From positions 336,814,649 through 336,878,648 of the forward strand of contig CM048751.1 in assembly GCA_026315105.1 (NCBI GenBank): a stretch of 64,000 nucleotides of DNA. Reading direction: 5' to 3'. A program made the position numbers and the translations under genes. Numbering within the stretch: position 1 is the stretch's first letter; each line of letters opens with the position of its first letter. Origin of the DNA: Locusta migratoria. Its lineage: Eukaryota > Arthropoda > Insecta > Orthoptera > Acrididae. Positions 61,215 to 64,000 of this stretch are shown piece by piece. The notes beneath the pieces are model-generated. The model worked only from the letters and a program-made list of their open reading frames with translations. It was not told where the DNA came from and made no database searches.

Positions 61215-62088
61215 TATAAAGCTCCTGGATTTAAATTAATCTGGTTTATTTTAAGAGGTAAGTGATGCGAAGTTCACCGGGTCATCTAGTGCAGTAATAA
61301 AACTCCAGAGACGCCAATGCGAGACGATAATTGCACGTATCTGTTGCATTTGCAGAGACGATAACAATGTCGTAATTAGAATGTTAAGTTTCACCGTCTG
61401 CAGACGTTTCGTTACAGTAAGCAAAGGAGGAGAGAGATCGTCGTGTTTGCGGACGAGATGAAATATTTGAGTTGGCTCGCGCCAGGCAGGGCGAGTTGTT
61501 CTGCGCCCACCGCCGGCGCCACGAATGCGGAAGCAGCCGCGATTGTGTGACGTCTCCGGGAAATCCACTTACCGTGTCGGCGAGTGATGAGAAGGAACGC
61601 CGCGGTCGAGTAGCCGAGCGGCCTAAAGCGTCTCGCTGCGGAGCGCGCGGTTGCTCGCCGTGGAGGTTCGAGTCTTCCGTGGGGCATGGGTGTGTGTGTT
61701 GTCCTTACGTTAGTTTACCTAGGTTAAAGTAGTTTGTAAGCTACGGACTGATGACCACGCAGTTTGGTCCGATGGATTTACAAACATTTGAACATTTTTC
61801 TAGAGAAGGAAACGCGCCGCAGGGTAGCCTGCCGGCCGTCGCCGCGAGCACGTCCAGAGGTGGCGCAGGCAGCGCGGCTGCGACATGCTGGCCAACTGCT
61901 GCGCTAGTCATTCGTTCGGAAAGGAATTTACGGCACTACCTGCCAGTGGGCAACGGGTAAAATGTAGAGGGGGAGATAGGGTAATAGGTGCCGGCTCGGG
62001 GTTCAAACTCGGGTCCAATTGCAGGGTCCACTACGCCACTTGGACAAACTGTGCATTCAGCACTTGTCAGACCTCTTGAGAAGCTACT
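61215..62088 (-). repeat. Second inverted repeat, arm 2
   Basis: Continuous counterpart of 57362-57850 plus 54727-54886. Arm 2 is uninterrupted across the point where arm 1 has 2.5 kb extra (tacctgccagtgggc at about 61940). That extra segment is therefore an insertion in arm 1. Confidence 0.88.
61598..61802 (+). repeat. SINE family 2
   Basis: Duplication gagaaggaa at 61589-61597 and 61803-61811. The other arm (about 57478) has the empty site. Confidence 0.92.
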
Positions 62089-62094
62089 TCTACA

Positions 62095-62900
62095 CAGGGG
62101 CGCCGACTCCGTGGGTGCTCCGGTGCTGGTGCACCCCCCACGAAATTTTTGGGGGTGCTCAGTACCCACAAAAAGTAAGGGAGGAAAATAAGCTAGCACA
62201 AAAATGTGGAAAAGTCATAGCTGTCAATTATGCATTTATGCCATCGCAGTGTAGCAATCACGACCTAGCAGCTAGGCTGTTCCAACAGGGCACCAAGGAG
62301 CACTCACTGCAGAGGCTTGGATCCCGTTCGGTGGGTGGGGTGGTGGGAGGAGCGAGACCACTGACTCCTACGCGCATGATGTCGTAACCGATGCAACGAT
62401 CGGAGTTCAGTGACAGCCATAGTTTGTTGTGGCAGCTCCAGTAATGCAGTTCATTAAGATAGAATGACATCCGCACTGTCTTTTAAGTCAAAGTATTTAA
62501 TTCTGCTAACAAGTACAGCAAACTAGTACAGTGGCGTTACACACTTCACGTAAAACATCGCGGGCAGGTAGAGGGCGAAGCACCTGCAGGGCTAGTAGCC
62601 GAGCTTAATAATGACACATATACAGAAATGAACTGAAAAGTGAACCCAGGAAAGAGGTTTTGACTAGTCATTGTTCCATTCACGAAGCGCAATTGTCTGC
62701 TGAAGGAGTGCAACCAGGCGCCTTAATAAAAGACGTCACGTGTGTGGGATCTGTGCTTTGTCGCCATATAAATAACCGCCGTTTCAAAGGTTTCCTCAAA
62801 GTTATACAAGTGGAGCATGGGTATATATCTTGGCACAGTACAATACGTTGGCTTAGTTGTCTTTACTTTGTTTGTCAGTCAAGAGGAAATATGTCTATCT
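62095..62900 (+). mobile_element. hAT element fragment with transposase piece
   Basis: Terminus CAGGGGCGCCGACTC at 62095. The frame 62660-62902 reads SHCSIHEAQLSAEGVQPG, RRFKGFLKVIQVEHGYISWH and STIRWLSC. This matches the HCxxHxxxL...RxFxxFL...YH.xxRWLS region of hAT transposases related to GTF2IRD2/ZBED-type proteins. Only this part is recognisable. Confidence 0.75.
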
Positions 62901-63462
62901 AAATGAAAGCGGCAAAGTTCATTGTCGAATAGATTAAAACTCGATATTAAATTTAGCGTTCCATACTCACATAACTGTGCACTTTAAGAAATTAGTCATT
63001 TCAGGGCTAAGAGCATCTAATAATAGAGATGCAGGACCAAATCAAAGTGTTTATGAAAGAGTTTCGTCTATCTGAGGCGATAATATGAAACGAAATTGTA
63101 ACATACTTCAATCGTCTGATTCGTTTTCAACTTCTTAATATTTCCTGGACGTACCAGTGGTGCTAATTTTCAAATTAATGATTTTTTTTGTTTCTTATTT
63201 TGTTTTCTATAATATTGAATCTACCACAGTTAAAGTACTGTTAATAATATCAGTGGATGATCTCTCTCGTTTTTCTCCAAATATCAAATCATGCAATGTT
63301 ATTACTACTGACAGAGTGGCAAATATGACTGGTACGTTTTCTAGGTTGCAAGCAAATATCAGCGAAATTGAGCACTTATGCGTCAATTCTTTGAACCTTG
63401 TGGCCGAAAAGGTATTAAAAATGAAACCACGAGCACCCACATTGATTTTCAAAAGTCGGCGC

Positions 63463-64000
63463 TCCTGCTTCTACATCTATATCTACGTATATACTCTGCA
63501 AGCCACATTGAAGTGCATGGCAGAGGGTTCATAGAACCGCTTTTATGATGTTTCTAAACGGTTCTATTCTCTAATAGCTTGCGGGAAAAAGAAACACTTA
63601 AATCTTTCCGTTTTCTATTTGATTTGCATTATTTTATTTTTATGATCATGTCTTGCTATGTAGGTGGGTGATAACAAAATATGTTGGCATATGCAAGAGA
63701 AAGTGGGTGAAAGAAATTTCGCACATAGATCTCGTCACAACGATTAACGCCTTACTTTTAATGATTTCCACCCCAACTCGTGCATCATTTCTGTGACACT
63801 CCCTCCCCCCCCCCCCTCCTATATCGCGATAATACAAAACGAGCTGCCCTTCTCTGAACTTTCTCCAAATCGTCTGTCAGTCCCTCTTGGTGGGAAGCCT
63901 ACAATGCGCAGGATTACTCCAAAATAAGACGCATTAAGTGTTGTGTTGGAAGTTTCTTTACTAGAACTGTTGCATCCACTGAGTGTTCTACCAGCGAACG
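63463..64000 (-). mobile_element. CR1/Jockey-like LINE 3' end, runs off window
   Basis: Reverse strand: tail tatatctacatctatatc-like at 63470, 3' UTR, then the ESVTE/RRAARFV region (ctgcccttctctgaactttc) near 63845. The C run at 63805-63820 is inside a decayed ORF2. Confidence 0.9.

Overview
The window is eukaryotic nuclear DNA, AT-rich and crowded with decayed transposons. Several tRNA-derived SINE families, CR1/Jockey-like and RTE-like LINE fragments, and Tc1/mariner, hAT and Harbinger-like relics fit a large insect genome. The SINE sequences look to me like those of locusts and grasshoppers (Orthoptera, Schistocerca-like). That assignment comes from memory, not from a search.

The main architecture is a long imperfect inverted duplication. 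The left arm (about 200-28350) matches the reverse complement of the right arm (about 36320-50550). Most compared stretches differ by a few percent, and private SINE insertions, deletions and insertions mark each arm. A spacer of about 8 kb (28350-36320) separates them. A second, smaller inverted repeat lies at 54727-57850 / 61215-62088.

The only genes that look real are small. Gene A (minus strand, exons at 32430-32385, 27733-27650, 26627-26563 and 25926-25909) has a TATA box, a signal-peptide first exon and three introns with good splice sites. It predicts a 70-residue secreted peptide with a C-x3-C ... C-x3-C pattern. Its mirror paralogue, gene B (plus strand, exons 2-4 at 36952-37035, 38085-38149 and 38794-38811), keeps every splice site and the reading frame but has no recognisable first exon here. 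The two copies differ far more in exon 3 (about 26 percent) than in the adjacent introns (about 3-9 percent), and the changes are mostly amino-acid-altering with all cysteines kept. This points to diversifying selection. Decayed copies of the promoter plus exon 1, split by a SINE, sit farther out in each arm (21696-21923 and 42543-42774), so a tandem gene array existed before the inversion.

Layout: 1-3350, outer left arm with SINE and nested hAT MITEs; 3350-16870, left-only block of LINE and mariner relics; 16870-28350, inner left arm including most of gene A; 28350-36320, spacer with a long-TIR element, exon 1 of gene A, SINEs and a Tc1 relic; 36320-45290, inner right arm with gene B; 45300-50550, outer right arm; 50550-64000, unique flank with LINE, Gypsy, Tc1 and hAT relics, the second inverted repeat and a minisatellite-like block.
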